This document shows positions 8,421 through 17,910 of a stretch of 64,000 bases of DNA, piece after piece. Source of the DNA: JAGVSR01 sp963750715. GTDB taxonomy: Bacteria; Pseudomonadota; Alphaproteobacteria; Rhizobiales; Hyphomicrobiaceae. The notes under the pieces are model-generated. The model ran no database searches. It saw only the letters and a list, made by a program, of their open reading frames with translations, and was not told the origin of the DNA. A program made the translations under genes and the position numbers. Location: the NCBI GenBank assembly GCA_963750715.1, contig CAVVRP010000013.1:62001-126000 (forward strand), written 5' to 3'. Numbering within the stretch: position 1 is the stretch's first letter; every line of letters begins with the position of its first letter.

Positions 8421-9940
8421 CAACCGGCTCCGGCGATACGCTTGGGAACCATGCGGACGCTCTTCAGGGCTTCATCTTCACCCGAGGCGCCGGCTTCGTG
8501 ATACTCCGCGTCCTCGTTGACGTTCCAGATGTCATAGAGCTGCTCGCCGGCGATGATGTTCTTGACCGTAAGCATCGACGTCATCATCGCGTGGTCCTGG
8601 TTGTTGTACTTGTGCATACCGTTGCGGCCGACCAGGTGCAGATTGGGATAGTTCGCCTCGATATCCTCGCGGATCGTATCGACGTGGAACTTGTAGCTGT
8701 CGTCGTAGACCGGGTAGGCCTTCTTCTGGCGCACGACGCAGCCGTCGAAGATGTCGTCGGGCTGGGCAAGGTCGATCTGGGCCAGCTCGCGCTTGGCAAG
8801 ATCGATCAGTTCAGCGTCGCTCGAAGCCCACAGGCCGTCGCCTTCGAAGCAGAAGTATTCCAGACCAAGGCAGGTCGAATTCGCGTCGGGAATGAGTTCC
8901 GGCGACCACGAGCGGAAGTTCTGGATGCGGCCGACCTTCACCGACGGCTCGTGGATGTAGATCCAGTTGTCGGGGAACAGGTCCGGCTCGTTCACCATCA
9001 GGGCGACGGTGAGGAAGTCACGGTAGCGAAGGCTCTGGGCGGCCGGCAGGCTCTTGGGCGGTTCGTCCATCGCCAGCATCAATTCGCGGATCGGCGCCGA
9101 GGAGATGACGTGCTTCGCCGTGTACGTTTTCGTTTCACCAGCCTCGGTCGTTACGGTTGCGGTCCAGATTTTCGCGACCTTGTCGAAGGAGAGCGATGAC
9201 AGGGTATGGCCCATGTGGATCACGCCGCCCTGTGCTTTCGTCTTTTCGGCAGCGGCATCCCACATCATTCCGGGACCCTTGCGGGGATACTGGAAGCTCT
9301 CGATGAGAGTCTTGATAACCTCGCCGTCGTGAGCCGTGGTGCCGTCCTTCTTGCCCTTGGGCACGATCGAATTGCGCAGCGCGTTCGACATGGCGCTCCA
9401 CAGGTCGAGACCCTTGATGCGCTGAGCGGCCCAATCGGCCGAGATTTCATCGCAGCTCATGCCCCACACCTTCTCGGTATAGGTCTTGAAGAAGATCGAG
9501 AACAAGCGTTCGCCGAACTGGTTTGAGACCCACTGGTGAAACGTCACCGGCTTCTCGTGCGGAAACGCCTGCTTGTACATGAACGACAAGACGCAGAGGC
9601 CACTTTCGACAACGCCGAGATTGTTCAGCGCCTCGAAGGCTTTCAGCGGATAGGAGTAGTACTTGCCATCGTAGTAGATGCGCGACAGGCGAGGGCGTTC
9701 GATGAAATCCTGCGGGAGGATCTCCTTCCAGAGGTCTACGACCTCCTTGGATTTGGAGAAGAAGCGATGGCCGCCGATGTCGAACAGGAAGTTCTTGTAG
9801 TTGGCCGTGCGGCTGATTCCGCCGACGTAGTCGGGGTCGGCTTCGATGACCGTGGTCGAGACACTAGCCTTGGTCAGAAGATAGGAAGCGGTCAGTCCTG
9901 AGGGACCCGCTCCGACGATGAAGACTTCTGAATGGCTCAT
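8420..9940 (-). CDS. NAD(P)/FAD-dependent oxidoreductase, UDP-galactopyranose mutase/amine-oxidase-like
   Basis: A 506-residue flavoprotein. FIVGAGPSGLTASYLL near the N-terminus is the dinucleotide-binding GxGxxG, followed by an acidic VIEAD. GGHRFFSKS and YYDGKYYSYPLKAF resemble UDP-galactopyranose mutases and related enzymes of surface-polysaccharide clusters, and GRNGMHKYNNQDHAMMTSM closes the FAD-binding region. The substrate is unknown, but a nucleotide- or lipid-linked sugar is likely from its coupling to gtrA and the TylF-type methyltransferase. The ATG at 9940 replaces an in-frame TTG two codons upstream. It is the first gene of its operon and is divergent from the STT3-like pair. Confidence 0.82.
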   Translation of the reverse strand: MSHSEVFIVGAGPSGLTASYLLTKASVSTTVIEADPDYVGGISRTANYKNFLFDIGGHRFFSKSKEVVDLWKEILPQDFIERPRLSRIYYDGKYYSYPLKAFEALNNLGVVESGLCVLSFMYKQAFPHEKPVTFHQWVSNQFGERLFSIFFKTYTEKVWGMSCDEISADWAAQRIKGLDLWSAMSNALRNSIVPKGKKDGTTAHDGEVIKTLIESFQYPRKGPGMMWDAAAEKTKAQGGVIHMGHTLSSLSFDKVAKIWTATVTTEAGETKTYTAKHVISSAPIRELMLAMDEPPKSLPAAQSLRYRDFLTVALMVNEPDLFPDNWIYIHEPSVKVGRIQNFRSWSPELIPDANSTCLGLEYFCFEGDGLWASSDAELIDLAKRELAQIDLAQPDDIFDGCVVRQKKAYPVYDDSYKFHVDTIREDIEANYPNLHLVGRNGMHKYNNQDHAMMTSMLTVKNIIAGEQLYDIWNVNEDAEYHEAGASGEDEALKSVRMVPKRIAGAG

Positions 9941-10173
9941 GTGCAACGCCCAACTCCAGTTGTAGCAGCCGGGCCAGAAAGACCCGCCGACTGATCAGTC
10001 GGGCTCCAAAACGCGCAGCAAAAGCCGCCTCTGGTCAGGACCCGACGCGCTCGGATGGTACTGACAGAGCCTAAATAAACTCTTGCCAATTGAAGCTTTC
10101 GACCTGCCGGCGTTTACCGTGCCGCAACGACGACGGGCGTAGGGTCACGGTTCTTCGTTCTGGGAACTCATCG

Positions 10174-11964
10174 ATGCAAAGCCGGCCCATCAACTTTTGC
10201 GTAACGCCTGCCGAAGTGGTGGCCCGGATCGCGGCGATGCCACTGTGGGTCTACTGCCTGGCCGCAGTGGCGCTGTTTGCCGCATTCGGCCTGCGCTGCG
10301 ATCCGGCGATCCTCGCAACATCGCTTGGTGATACCGATGACGCGACGCGGCTCGCCCAGGTCCGCGACTTCCTCGCCGGCGGCGGATGGTTCGACACGAC
10401 CTTGAACAGGTTCGGCGGCTCAGCGCCGCTGGTTTCTCACTGGTCACGTCTCATCGATCTGCCGATCGCAACCCTGATAACCCTTTTCGGCGCGGTGATG
10501 AATCCTTCGGACGCCGAGACCGCCGCCCGCGCCGTCTGGCCTCTGATCCTGCTATTCGGATTGTTCCTGGCCTTGGCCAAGGCGACGGACGAGTGGGGCG
10601 GCCGCGCGGCCGTCGTCATCATGCTGGTGCTGGCGCTGGCCAGCTTCTCCGCCACCGTCCAATTCAAGATCGGGCGCATCGACCACCACAACGCTCAGAT
10701 ACTTTTCGCTATCGGCGGAATCCTGTTGCTGGCGCGTGGCTTCAACACTGATCGTCTCGGCTTTGCCGGTGGCGCCTTACTCGGGCTTGGCTCGGTGATT
10801 GGCTATGAAGCTCTGCCATTGACCATCGCTGCACTCGCTGTCGTCTGCCTATGGGCCGTATGGACCGGCCGGGGCGCCGGCAACGCCAAGAACGGGGCAG
10901 CCGGCTTCGTGACGGCTCTCGCGGTAGGGCTGGTCACAACCAAGTCACCCTCGCAATGGCTTGGCACGAGCTGCGATGCTCTTTCAGCCAATCTTGTGGT
11001 TTTGGCCGCCGTTGTCTGTCCTGCTGTGACGTTTGCTCTTTCAAGGCCGCAGTGGCCGGCAACATGGCGTCTTGCAACCATGGCAGCCGCCGGCGCGGCC
11101 GGGCTTGCAATCTACGGTGCCATGGAGCCGGCGTGTCTGGCGGGTCCGTTCGGCCAGGTCGATCCTGCCCTGCGGCCGATCTGGCTCGACAAGGTGTTCG
11201 AGGCGCGCAGCATGGTGTGGTTCGCCGCGACCATGCCAGTTCTCGCCGCCGTCTACTTGTTCAACATAGTAGCAGGCGGCATTGCCGGCGCGGCCCTCGC
11301 GCGGTCCAAGCCGTCCGACGCAACGTCGTACTGCAGCCTGATCTTCGTGATCGCGGCAGCGCTCAGCGTGTGGCAGATCAAGCTCATGTCCTACGCCGCG
11401 ATCCTCAGCCTTCCGCTGATCGCCGCCGCAATCTCGCGCATCCAAGGCAACGCCAATGTTTCCGACGCCACGTTGCGCGCGACAATCGTCGCCGCCATCA
11501 ACCAGACGACAATGCTGATCGTCTGCGCCAGCCTGTTCACGCCGGTGGTGACGGACAAGTTTGCCGATGACCGCAATTCGGCTGATTCGTGCACCGCAAC
11601 ATCGGCCCTTTCAGCGCTCGCGGACCTGCCGCCCGGCCTTGCGGTCAGCGATATCGACATCGGGCCCTATCTGGTGGCACTGACGTCGCTCGACGCATAC
11701 GTGGCGCCCTACCATCGTCTCGACCGACAGATCATCGCTACCGACCGGATGCTCTACGGTGATATCGCCGACGCCCGCCGCCTGCTTGAAGACAGCGGCG
11801 CCCGCTACGTCGTCTCGTGCGCGGGCATGGGTGGAAAACCCGATGGCACGCTGAAAGCCGCGCTCGCGACGGGCAAGGCACCTGAGTATCTGGAACCAGT
11901 GGCGCTCACGAGGACGTCGCCTCTTGCCGTCTGGCGCATACGCACGGCACCGGTGGCGCCATAG
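10174..11964 (+). CDS. Polytopic membrane protein, distant STT3/AglB-like GT-C glycosyltransferase (copy 1)
   Basis: A 596-residue membrane protein with about a dozen hydrophobic segments and a soluble C-terminal part. I see GDTDDATRLAQVRDFL in the first periplasmic loop, then SHWSRLIDLP, and GRIDHHNAQ in the second. This DxDD / DHH layout resembles the acidic metal-binding loops of STT3/AglB/PglB oligosaccharyltransferases and other GT-C enzymes, so I infer a lipid-linked sugar donor used on the periplasmic face. No WWDxG motif is visible, so the acceptor is unknown. The ATG at 10174 precedes the first membrane helix and is preferred over an upstream in-frame start. A paralogue follows after one base. 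Confidence 0.6.
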   Translation: MQSRPINFCVTPAEVVARIAAMPLWVYCLAAVALFAAFGLRCDPAILATSLGDTDDATRLAQVRDFLAGGGWFDTTLNRFGGSAPLVSHWSRLIDLPIATLITLFGAVMNPSDAETAARAVWPLILLFGLFLALAKATDEWGGRAAVVIMLVLALASFSATVQFKIGRIDHHNAQILFAIGGILLLARGFNTDRLGFAGGALLGLGSVIGYEALPLTIAALAVVCLWAVWTGRGAGNAKNGAAGFVTALAVGLVTTKSPSQWLGTSCDALSANLVVLAAVVCPAVTFALSRPQWPATWRLATMAAAGAAGLAIYGAMEPACLAGPFGQVDPALRPIWLDKVFEARSMVWFAATMPVLAAVYLFNIVAGGIAGAALARSKPSDATSYCSLIFVIAAALSVWQIKLMSYAAILSLPLIAAAISRIQGNANVSDATLRATIVAAINQTTMLIVCASLFTPVVTDKFADDRNSADSCTATSALSALADLPPGLAVSDIDIGPYLVALTSLDAYVAPYHRLDRQIIATDRMLYGDIADARRLLEDSGARYVVSCAGMGGKPDGTLKAALATGKAPEYLEPVALTRTSPLAVWRIRTAPVAP

Positions 11965-11965
11965 C

Positions 11966-13807
11966 ATGGAGAGCGTGCCGACCGCACCGACGAGTCCCGG
12001 CACAACGGATCGCGCCACGTCCGTTGTGACGACGACCCCGATCTGGCTGCTCTGCCTCGCCGGGACGCTTCTGTTTGCACTCATGGATCTGCGGCTGGAA
12101 CCGGACCGGTTATGGACATCACTCGGTGACGCGGACGATGCCATGCGGCTCGTCGCCGTTCGGGATCTTCTGGCCGGAACGTCATGGTGGGATCTCGTCT
12201 ATACGCGCATCGGCTTGCCAGACGTGCACGTTGTGTCTCACTGGTCGCGCCTGATCGATGCGCCCATCGCAGCCCTCATAACGCTATTCGCACTTATAGT
12301 GCCGGCGCCGACGGCCGAGCTTGCCGCCCGCACCGCCTGGCCGCTGATGCTTTTGTTCTCACTGATGTGGGTTTGCGCGCGCTTCGCCGAAAAGCGCAGT
12401 GGCCGGATCGCGGCCTTCGTCGCGATCGCACTGGTCGTTTACGCCAGCGCCGCTACCGTCCAATTCCGCATCGGCCGCGTCGATCATCATAACGCAATGA
12501 TCCTGTGCGCCGTTGGCGGCAGCATGTTCCTTGCCCTGGCATTCACCGACCGGCGATCTGGACATGCAGCCGGGGTTCTGCTCGGTCTTGGAACGGCGGT
12601 CGGCTTCGAGGCATTGCCGCTCACTGTCGGTGCTCTGTGCATCGCATCCATTATGGCGACAATCACGAAGCGCGGTCAGGATGGTGTCGTCGACTGCGCC
12701 GTCGCGTTCGCCGTCACCACGGCATTGGCCGTGATCGCGACGCAGCCGCCAGCCGTTTGGCTCGCGCCATCGTGCGATGCGCTGTCCGTCAATCTTGTCG
12801 TGCTGGCATGCGTGGGCGCTGCCGGGCTCTACGTCGTGAAGGGTCTGCCGCCCGCCTGGGGCATGAGGTCCCAGCTTGCAATTCTGGCTGCTTTCGGCGT
12901 GGCGGGATTTGTGCTTTTCGCCGCCGTCGAGCCCCGATGCCTTGCCGGTCCGCTCGGACAGGTCGACCCGGCTATTGGCCCCATGTGGCTGTGGCACGTT
13001 CAGGAAGGCAACACGCTGATCGAAATGGCGCGCGAGCAGCCCGAGTTCGCCGTACTTGCTGTCGCCACGTTGATCCTCGGCCTCTTGGCCATGACTTCTG
13101 CCCTGCGCCGACAAAACGATGACGCCAACCGCTTTCTCCTGTTGCTGTTTCTGACGGCGGCAGCGCTGACTGCATGGCAGGCGAAGTTCATTCCCTATCT
13201 CAGTCTGCTTGCGCTGCCGGCAATGGCCATGGCAATCGCGCGGATCGAAGCAACGGCCAACGTCTCCGCACTGTCGCGCCGCCTCCTCGTTTTCCTGGTC
13301 GTCAACCAGCAGACGACGCTGGCGACCTTCGCCGGACTTGTGTCGCTGTTGGGTATGTTCGCAATAACAGCGCCGCATACCGGTTCCCGCGATCTCACGG
13401 CGTCGGAATCGGGACCCTCACGTGAAGCGCCCGAAGCCTGCAATAGATCAGATGCCATCGAGCCCCTGCGGTCATTGCCGCCGGGCCTCGCTTACAGTCA
13501 CTACGATCTGGCACCCCATCTGATCGCTCACACCGGGCTCGATGCTCTGGCGGGCCCCTATCACCGTTTGGACAAGGCCCTGCTGGAGCTGAATGCAATC
13601 GCCAACGCCGATCCGCCGGCGGCACGTCAGCGGCTCGCGGCCATCGGCGCTGCATACATCGTCGATTGTGAGCATCTGCGGGGCATGCCGGGCTTGCGCG
13701 AGCAAGGGTTCTACAATCGATTGCACGGCGGCGATGTGCCGGACTTTCTCGAACCCGTCGCGCTGATTGGCAAGACACCGCTCAAAGTCTGGCGAATCAA
13801 GCCTTGA
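11966..13807 (+). CDS. Polytopic membrane protein, distant STT3/AglB-like GT-C glycosyltransferase (copy 2)
   Basis: A 613-residue paralogue of the preceding gene with the same landmarks in the same order: GDADDAMRLVAVRDLL, SHWSRLIDAP, GRVDHHNAM, a shared SCDALS.NLVVLA segment, CLAGPLGQVDPAIGP, and a C-terminal soluble region with GLAYSHYDLAPHLIAHTGLD and YHRLDKALLE. Conservation of the acidic loop motifs in both copies supports catalysis by each. The ATG lies one base after the TAG of copy 1, so they are one transcript. The gene ends 14 bases before the convergent gpsA. Function is inferred from motif geometry only. Confidence 0.6.
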   Translation: MESVPTAPTSPGTTDRATSVVTTTPIWLLCLAGTLLFALMDLRLEPDRLWTSLGDADDAMRLVAVRDLLAGTSWWDLVYTRIGLPDVHVVSHWSRLIDAPIAALITLFALIVPAPTAELAARTAWPLMLLFSLMWVCARFAEKRSGRIAAFVAIALVVYASAATVQFRIGRVDHHNAMILCAVGGSMFLALAFTDRRSGHAAGVLLGLGTAVGFEALPLTVGALCIASIMATITKRGQDGVVDCAVAFAVTTALAVIATQPPAVWLAPSCDALSVNLVVLACVGAAGLYVVKGLPPAWGMRSQLAILAAFGVAGFVLFAAVEPRCLAGPLGQVDPAIGPMWLWHVQEGNTLIEMAREQPEFAVLAVATLILGLLAMTSALRRQNDDANRFLLLLFLTAAALTAWQAKFIPYLSLLALPAMAMAIARIEATANVSALSRRLLVFLVVNQQTTLATFAGLVSLLGMFAITAPHTGSRDLTASESGPSREAPEACNRSDAIEPLRSLPPGLAYSHYDLAPHLIAHTGLDALAGPYHRLDKALLELNAIANADPPAARQRLAAIGAAYIVDCEHLRGMPGLREQGFYNRLHGGDVPDFLEPVALIGKTPLKVWRIKP

Positions 13808-13821
13808 GCTCCGGGCCAGCG

Positions 13822-14817
13822 TCAGTCTTCCGCCTTCTGCGGCCGCTGCATCAGCTGCGCGATCGCGTAGTCGACCGTGATTTCACCTTCGAGAATCGCC
13901 GTCACCGCTTCTGAAATCGGCATCTCGATGCCCTTCTGCGTTGCTATGCGGGTTACTGCCGCGGCCGTGAAGACGCCCTCCGTCACCGACGTGCGGCTGC
14001 CGAGAACCTCTTGCAGACTGCGGCCCTGGCCCAGCGCGCGTCCCAGACTCATGTTTCGCGATTGCGAACTGCCGCACGTGAGTATCAGGTCACCGAGGCC
14101 GGACAACCCCATCAACGTCTCAGGTCTTGCGCCATGCGCTTCCGCGAACCGGCGCAACTCCGCGAACCCTCGCGTCACCAGACCGGCATGAGCACTCGCG
14201 CCAAGGCCCTTTCCGTCGACGATCCCGGCGGCGATTGCCAGCACGTTCTTCAACGCGCCGCCCAGTTCGACGCCAATCATGTCGCTCGACCAGTACAGTC
14301 GCATCTGCCTGCAGCCGAGCCGTTCGGCAAGAAGCCGGCCGACGCGCTCGTTGCGGCAGGCAATAGTCAGCGCGGCCGGAAGACCGCGCGCCACGTCCGC
14401 GGCGAAGCTGGGACCCGAAAGCACGGCATGGGTCTGCTCGGGCAGGTGTTCCGCGAGGACGTCTCCGATCATGCGTCCCGTGGCCTGCTCTATGCCCTTG
14501 GCGCACAGAACGATCGGCTGTCCCGCGCGCACCATTCCGGACAACTGACGCGCCATCGCGCCCACATGCTGTGCGGGCGCGACCATGAGGATCGCATCGC
14601 TCTGGGCGATATTCACCAGGATCGTGGTCGCTTTTAGTCTTTCGTCGAGTGCCACGCCCGGAAGGAAGGCGCGGTTGATATGGCGGACATTGATATCCTC
14701 CACGGTCTCGGCTTCCCGCGCCCAGATCGCGACTTGGCGGCCGGCCATGCACAATGTTTGCGCCAGGGCCGTTCCCCAGGCGCCGCCACCGATCACGCCG
14801 ACGCTGTCGATCTTCAC
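13822..14817 (-). CDS. gpsA: NAD(P)-dependent glycerol-3-phosphate dehydrogenase
   Basis: GpsA reduces dihydroxyacetone phosphate to sn-glycerol 3-phosphate for phospholipid synthesis. The 331-residue product starts VKIDSVGVIGGGAWGTALA, the Rossmann loop. It continues with SDAILMVAPAQHV, CAKGIE, VLSGPSFAADVARGLP, the catalytic-lysine region ELGGALKNVLAIAAGI, and GLSGLGDLILTC, all in family order. The start is a GTG at 14817 with a purine-rich GGGGTGGAA upstream; the longer open frame has no family match. It lies downstream of tsaD on the same strand with a 103-base gap, a common pairing. Confidence 0.96.
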   Translation of the reverse strand: MKIDSVGVIGGGAWGTALAQTLCMAGRQVAIWAREAETVEDINVRHINRAFLPGVALDERLKATTILVNIAQSDAILMVAPAQHVGAMARQLSGMVRAGQPIVLCAKGIEQATGRMIGDVLAEHLPEQTHAVLSGPSFAADVARGLPAALTIACRNERVGRLLAERLGCRQMRLYWSSDMIGVELGGALKNVLAIAAGIVDGKGLGASAHAGLVTRGFAELRRFAEAHGARPETLMGLSGLGDLILTCGSSQSRNMSLGRALGQGRSLQEVLGSRTSVTEGVFTAAAVTRIATQKGIEMPISEAVTAILEGEITVDYAIAQLMQRPQKAED

Positions 14818-14920
14818 GTTCCACCCCGTTCTGCCGCGGATCGGCCAACCACGCGATGCCCGAGATTGATTGCATTTATGCGAGAGTGGCAAGAGGCGAT
14901 GCTTGGCAAACGACCGCCGT

Positions 14921-16024
14921 TCATGCCTTCACGCCCGCGCCGATCGCGGGCGGCGCCATGGTGTCGAGCGGCCAGCGCGGCCGCGCGGCGAAATCGAGGG
15001 GGTCGGTGAGCCCGAGGGCAAATCGTTCCGCGCCCGCCCACGCGATCATGGCGGCATTGTCGCCGCACAGGGCCACGGGCGGTACGTGCAGTACGTACCC
15101 GGTGCGATCCGCCAGCTTATCCAGGGCTCGCCGAAGCATCTGGTTCGCAGCGACCCCGCCGGCAACCACGAGATGACGCGGGGCATCCGGCGCCTGCTCC
15201 TCCACGACCGACATCGCACGCGAAACCCGGTCGACGACGCTATCGGCCACAGCGGCCTGGAACGACGCGCACAGATCGGCGACATCCTGATCGCTGAGAG
15301 GGGCCAGCGCCTGGGCTCGGTGGCGCACGGCCGTCTTCAGGCCGGCGAAGGAGAAATGGGCTTCCTCCCGGCCTGACATCGGCCTTGGAAGATCGAAACG
15401 CTTTGCATCGCCAGTGGCGGCTGCCCGCTCGACGGCCGGACCGCCGGGCAGGCCGAGGCCAAGCAGCTTGGCCGTTTTGTCGAACGCCTCGCCGAGGGCG
15501 TCGTCGATGGTCGTGCCAATTCGCTGATACCGGGCGACGCCATGGACCACGAGAAGCTGGGTATGGCCGCCGGAAACGAGCAGCAGCAGATAGGGCGGCA
15601 GCAGTCCTTCGGTCAGGCCGACCGTGAGCGCATGTGCTTCCAGATGGTTGACTGCGATGAACGGCTTGCCGTGGGCGAGCGCGATGGCCTTTGCGGTCAC
15701 CTGGCCGACGACGAGACCGCCGTTGAGGCCTGGCCCGGCCGTGGCGGCAATGGCATCGAGGCCGGAAAAGCCGATCTCGGCTCCACGTACGGCGGCGACG
15801 ATTAATTCGTCGAGACATTCGACATGGGCGCGGGCTGCAATCTCCGGTACGACGCCACCGAAGGCTCGGTGGGCCTCCCATTGGGACCGAACGATGTTGG
15901 ATAGGATCCGGCCCTTCCCGCTGGCCTCGTAAAGAACCACGGCGGCTGCCGTTTCGTCACAACTGGTCTCGACGCCGAGAACCAGCGCGCCGCCGGCGCC
16001 CGCCCGTTCATGCTGTAGGGTCAA
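14921..16024 (-). CDS. tsaD: tRNA N6-threonylcarbamoyladenosine transferase TsaD
   Basis: TsaD, with TsaB and TsaE, transfers the threonylcarbamoyl group to A37 of ANN-decoding tRNAs. The sequence shows VLGVETSCDETAAAVV (ASKHA start), the metal-binding HLEAHALT with a second histidine motif, LLVSGGHTQLL, FDKTAKLLGLGLPGGP, and VAGGVAANQMLRRAL near the C-terminus. The start is uncertain. The best-placed candidate is a TTG at 16024 (product 367 residues), because the only in-frame ATG I see upstream, at 16069, adds unrelated residues and runs toward the divergent hemC. The neighbouring hemC also seems to use TTG. Confidence 0.93.
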   Translation of the reverse strand: MTLQHERAGAGGALVLGVETSCDETAAAVVLYEASGKGRILSNIVRSQWEAHRAFGGVVPEIAARAHVECLDELIVAAVRGAEIGFSGLDAIAATAGPGLNGGLVVGQVTAKAIALAHGKPFIAVNHLEAHALTVGLTEGLLPPYLLLLVSGGHTQLLVVHGVARYQRIGTTIDDALGEAFDKTAKLLGLGLPGGPAVERAAATGDAKRFDLPRPMSGREEAHFSFAGLKTAVRHRAQALAPLSDQDVADLCASFQAAVADSVVDRVSRAMSVVEEQAPDAPRHLVVAGGVAANQMLRRALDKLADRTGYVLHVPPVALCGDNAAMIAWAGAERFALGLTDPLDFAARPRWPLDTMAPPAIGAGVKA

Positions 16025-16120
16025 CCTGTTTCGATCCTGTTGTTTGCCAACGCAGCGTTCCGCGGGCATAGATGGGGCTCCACCGACAAGGCGATCGGCC
16101 TAGCACCCGGAGAAACACGT

Positions 16121-17050
16121 TTGCAAGCGACGACAATCCGCATCGGCACCCGGGGCTCAGCCCTGGCGCTGGCCCAGGCCGACGAAGTCAGGGCCCGCCT
16201 GATGGCGGCGCACGGCTTGCCGAAGACGGCCTTTGAGATCCGCATCATCAAGACGACCGGCGACATGATCCTCGACCGGCCGCTAGCCGAGGTCGGCGGC
16301 AAAGGCCTGTTCACCAAGGAAATCGAGGAGGCTTTGCTGTCGCACGAGATCGATCTTGCGGTGCATTCCATGAAGGACATGCAGACGGCATTGCCGGACG
16401 GGCTCTCGATCACGGCGACGTTGCCGCGCGAAGACGTGCGCGACGCCTTCATCAGCCTCAAGTACAAATCGCTCGGAGACCTGCCCCAAGGCGCTACTGT
16501 TGGCACGTCGTCGCTTCGCCGACAGGCTCAGATCAAGCAGGTGCGGCCCGATCTTGAAGTCGTCGGGTTTCGCGGCAATGTGCAGACCCGTTTGAAGAAA
16601 CTGGAGGACGGCGTTGCCGTCGCGACCTTCCTCGCCTGTGCCGGACTGCGCCGCCTCGGCCTCGCGGATCGCATCACGTCCCCGGTGCCGACCGACATCA
16701 TGCTCCCGGCCGTCGCCCAGGGCGCTATCGGCATCGAGAGCCGTATCGACGATGACAGGACCGCACGCCTCGTCGCGCCACTGAACGACGAGGCGACCGC
16801 GATCTGTGTCACGGCGGAACGGGCGTTTCTGGCGAAGCTCGAGGGTTCGTGCCGCACTCCGATCGCCGGCCTCGCCGAACTCGACGGCGGCGCGATCCGC
16901 TTTCGCGGCATGACAATGTCGCCCGACGGACGCCGCTCCCTGACCTCGGAAGCGCGCGGGGTCGTTCGTTCTGCTGCCGCTCTCGGAACCGGCGCGGCGG
17001 ACGACATTCTGCAGCGCGGCGGTCGGGAGCTGCTCGGCCAGCACGTTTGA
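16121..17050 (+). CDS. hemC: Porphobilinogen deaminase (hydroxymethylbilane synthase)
   Basis: HemC joins four porphobilinogens into hydroxymethylbilane in haem and corrin synthesis. The 309-residue product starts LQATTIRIGTRGSALALAQA and shows VGGKGLFTKEIEEALL, DLAVHSMKDMQ, VGTSSLRRQAQI, FRGNVQTRLKKL, and LEGSCRTPIAG, whose cysteine carries the dipyrromethane cofactor. The TTG at 16121 is chosen because GGAGAA lies 8 bases upstream and it gives the family length; an in-frame ATG at 16040 would add 27 unrelated residues. It overlaps hemD by one base (TGATG), so the two are coupled, and heads hemC-hemD-Mic60-like-hemY. Confidence 0.96.
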   Translation: MQATTIRIGTRGSALALAQADEVRARLMAAHGLPKTAFEIRIIKTTGDMILDRPLAEVGGKGLFTKEIEEALLSHEIDLAVHSMKDMQTALPDGLSITATLPREDVRDAFISLKYKSLGDLPQGATVGTSSLRRQAQIKQVRPDLEVVGFRGNVQTRLKKLEDGVAVATFLACAGLRRLGLADRITSPVPTDIMLPAVAQGAIGIESRIDDDRTARLVAPLNDEATAICVTAERAFLAKLEGSCRTPIAGLAELDGGAIRFRGMTMSPDGRRSLTSEARGVVRSAAALGTGAADDILQRGGRELLGQHV

Positions 17051-17787
17051 TGCACCTGCTTGTCACGAGGCCCGAACCGGACGGCAGCGCAATGCGACGA
17101 CGGCTCGAGAAAATAGGCCACACGGCTGTCGTTGTGCCGCTGCTGACCGTCGAGCCGGCGATCGGATCGCCGATCGATCTCGACGGCCTGCAGGGGCTTA
17201 TTGTGACCAGTCGCAATGCACTGCGGGCGCTCGATCCCGCGACGGTGGACATGCCGGCTCGGCTTGGAAAGCGCCCGCTGTTCGTCGTCGGCCCCGGAAC
17301 GGCGAGACTCGCCCGCGACCTTGGCTTTGCCAACGTCGTGTCGGGTCCAGCATCCGCGCGCGACCTCGTGCCGGTGATCATTGGTCTCGTCAGACCCCAA
17401 GACGGGCCACTGGTTCATCTGAGCGGAGACGAGATCGCATTCGATCTCGCGGGCGCCCTCGCACCGCTGGGTTTCACCGTGCGCCGGATCGAGGTTTATC
17501 GCTCCGTGACAGTGGAGCACCTACCGGTCGATCTTACGGAAGCCATTTGCAATGGCGACCTCGACGGGGTCATCCTAATGTCGCCTCGGACCGCGCGAGC
17601 GTTCGCGAGCCTGGTCAAGGCAGCGGGCCTTGGACCGGCCGCTGCAAGGCTTCAGTATCTGTGCCTGTCGGCCGCGGTTGCCGACGGCCTTTCCGACCTA
17701 TCCCCGCCAAAAGTGCGGATTGCGGGCAATCCAAATCTGGAAGAATTACTTGCTCTCACCGGCCCACTGGCACCAAAATCAGCTTAG
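17050..17787 (+). CDS. hemD: Uroporphyrinogen-III synthase
   Basis: A 245-residue protein that should cyclise hydroxymethylbilane with inversion of ring D. The family is poorly conserved in sequence. Recognisable parts are the start MHLLVTRPEPDG, LQGLIVTSRNALRAL, FVVGPGTARLARDLGF, LSGDEIAFDLAGAL, RRIEVYRSV, and GVILMSPRTARAF with the later CLSAAVADGL. Its ATG overlaps the hemC stop, which firmly supports the assignment. The next gene starts 123 bases later. Confidence 0.92.
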   Translation: MHLLVTRPEPDGSAMRRRLEKIGHTAVVVPLLTVEPAIGSPIDLDGLQGLIVTSRNALRALDPATVDMPARLGKRPLFVVGPGTARLARDLGFANVVSGPASARDLVPVIIGLVRPQDGPLVHLSGDEIAFDLAGALAPLGFTVRRIEVYRSVTVEHLPVDLTEAICNGDLDGVILMSPRTARAFASLVKAAGLGPAAARLQYLCLSAAVADGLSDLSPPKVRIAGNPNLEELLALTGPLAPKSA

Positions 17788-17910
17788 CTCTAGTTTACTC
17801 TCGGAAACGACAAGGGATTTTCCGCGCGACGCGGCCGACCCGGGGTTCGCCGACCATGCCACGAGCAGCACGCTGGACCGGGCTCGCGTACTTTGGAGAC
17901 ACACCAGCCA

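Noticed and set aside
12359..13378. A 339-codon minus-strand frame inside STT3-like copy 2
   Set aside because: The plus strand encodes a clear membrane protein conserved in its paralogue; the antisense product is compositionally biased.
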